DNA of 10,000 nucleotides from Glandiceps talaboti (Eukaryota > Hemichordata > Enteropneusta > Spengelidae): NCBI RefSeq assembly GCF_964340395.1, contig NC_135549.1:15577342-15587341 (forward strand), given 5' to 3'. Made by a program: the position numbers and the translations under genes. How positions within the stretch are numbered: position 1 is the first letter of the stretch; each line of letters begins with the position of its first letter. The notes beneath the pieces are model-generated. The model saw only the letters and a program-made list of their open reading frames with translations. It did no database searches and was not told the DNA's origin. This document shows, piece by piece, positions 8,958-10,000 of the stretch.

Positions 8958-9582
8958 CTGAAGAGAGGTGGAAAGAAGTAGAACAAAGATGGAATGATAT
9001 TAATCACAGATTGATTAAGTACTCGCAGAAGCGTACTCAAGAAGTTAACATTTTCGATAAACAACCTCTTTCATTTAAAAACATAAAGACATAACTTACA
9101 ATAACTTTGTGAAAACCGTTTCCGCTAAACACCGTATTATTTCAAATGACACCTGCTTTTTCGTTTGAGACTGGTGCATCGGAAATCACCGTCACGAATA
9201 TTTTACCTGGTTAGTCCAATAAATCTGCACAAAATAACTCTAACACTGATTATGCACAAGAAGTTCATAGTGCACTGATTAAGGAAAAGTATACATCGAA
9301 AACAGAAACTTGATCTGGGACTGAATAAGTTCCGACACGGGTCACATTACCTTTAACATGCGAAAAAGATGGTTTGCAAAATATGAAAGATCATTGCGAA
9401 CTTTAATGGTAAAATTGCACGGTGTGTTGTATAGCGTGTGTTAGATTTCACATTTGGCTTCGACTTTATAGATACACCGATGTTAAGGATGGTGTTTAAT
9501 TTTGTAAAGAAAATTTTGGTAGTAACTGTTTACAACTGCATAGAGTGACAAGTAAAGGCTTGATTTTTAAAATCCCTCTTGA
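8958..9582. other. No gene seen
   Basis: AT-rich DNA with stops in all frames and no repeat or RNA gene that I can support. If the neighbouring candidate exons are real, this would lie between two divergent transcription units or within larger introns. Confidence 0.4.
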
Positions 9583-9627
9583 TCATTATCGCAGTATCTC
9601 CTATCGCACTCGTCTGCCTATCTACAG

Positions 9628-9740
9628 CAAATGGTGCAATTGACGACCACGGAATCTGAGCATTTAGCGTGTCAACCAGAGCCGGGTACACTCTGCCGGA
9701 GAAGTCACCAGTGGGTTCGTACTATGACAACAGCTGATAG
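9628..9740 (+). CDS. Candidate exon, unknown protein
   Basis: A frame open from 9583 continues through an acceptor-like sequence (GTCTGCCTATCTACAG, ending at 9627), reaching ATG at 9631 and, if not spliced, TAA at 9775-9777 (48 codons). It starts MVQLTTTESEHLACQ and has a second part LCRRSHQWVRTMTTADR. Neither other plus frame nor the minus strand is open across it. A modest donor TAG|GTGCAG ends the exon at 9740 in phase 2. An alternative reading is a Pol III element: TGGTGCAATTG (9632-9642) fits the A-box consensus and GGTTCGTAC (9713-9721) partly fits a B box, though the spacing is wide. No domain recognised. Confidence 0.25.
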
Positions 9741-9805
9741 GTGCAGAGAAAAGTTATTGTTTTACATCATTAATTAATTACACGACGTTTTTTCCCTCAG
9801 TTTAG

Positions 9806-9949
9806 GTGTTGGGGGACAGGGGAAAGCTTCGTCGGATTGACTGGACTCTCTCATGGAGTGTGTTGGAGATTTTTGCACTGTGTTCCAGTATTTTATGCTC
9901 ACCCTTTTCCTGGGGAGTACCAAAAATTGCAACCATGCACTGGTGATGG
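9806..9949 (+). CDS. Candidate internal exon with strong splice signals
   Basis: The acceptor tract GTTTTTTCCCTCAG ends at 9800, and a second AG ends at 9805. A near-consensus donor G|GTAAGTATG begins at 9950. Of the three plus frames only one is open across the whole interval: it starts CWGTGESFVGLTGLSHG and ends KLQPCTGDG. With the 9805 acceptor the exon is 144 bases and phase 2 at both ends. That fits the phase-2 donor at 9740, and the intron would be only 65 bases. With the 9800 acceptor the exon is 149 bases and phases do not match. The joined frame is rich in cysteine. Two minus-strand frames are also open here, so coding strand is not certain. No family recognised. Confidence 0.32.
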
Positions 9950-10000
9950 GTAAGTATGTCAAATATTATCAGTTGTACATGATTTACATGAACCACTGTC

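Overview
This window looks like nuclear DNA of an animal, most likely a marine invertebrate and possibly a mollusc. The reasons are the AT-rich composition, long compound microsatellites, a tRNA-derived SINE with a metazoan-type central motif, GT-AG splice-like signals and the absence of long open reading frames or bacterial signals. The mollusc suggestion is a guess from the 'ACATGTACATGT' and GA/CATA style of the sequence. No complete protein gene is visible, and I see no bacterial operon, phage, CRISPR array, rRNA or functional tRNA.

Layout: 1-384 has no gene. 385-649 is a GA/GACA/CATA compound microsatellite. 650-1129 is featureless. About 1130-1620 is the first arm (minus orientation) of an old dispersed repeat. 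1621-2384 holds a 16-bp palindrome, a C-rich fragment of the same repeat family (about 2105-2150) and a TATA-like/CRE pair just before a SINE at about 2385-2648. 2649-5223 is a long stretch without a convincing gene, with one small ORF, a G tract and a homeodomain-site-like AT cluster. 5224-5570 is the second GA/CATA microsatellite, followed by a hairpin at 5638-5676. About 5985-6060 is another fragment of the repeat family, and about 6170-7050 is its fullest copy (plus orientation), carrying a nested fold-back insertion at about 6337-6523. 7706-7999 is a CA/CATA/ACGT microsatellite. The last 1.8 kb has candidate exons on both strands: minus 8220-8509, perhaps with 8916-8957, and plus about 9628-9740 with 9806-9949.

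The main new observation is the repeat family. The arm at 1130-1620 and the segment at 6170-6930 align colinearly in opposite orientation, at roughly 80% identity in the best block by eye, with a shorter module shared by 5985-6060 and 2105-2150. I do not recognise it as a named family. The candidate exons rest on splice-signal and reading-frame reasoning only. They may belong to one or two genes lying mostly outside the window, or may be chance.
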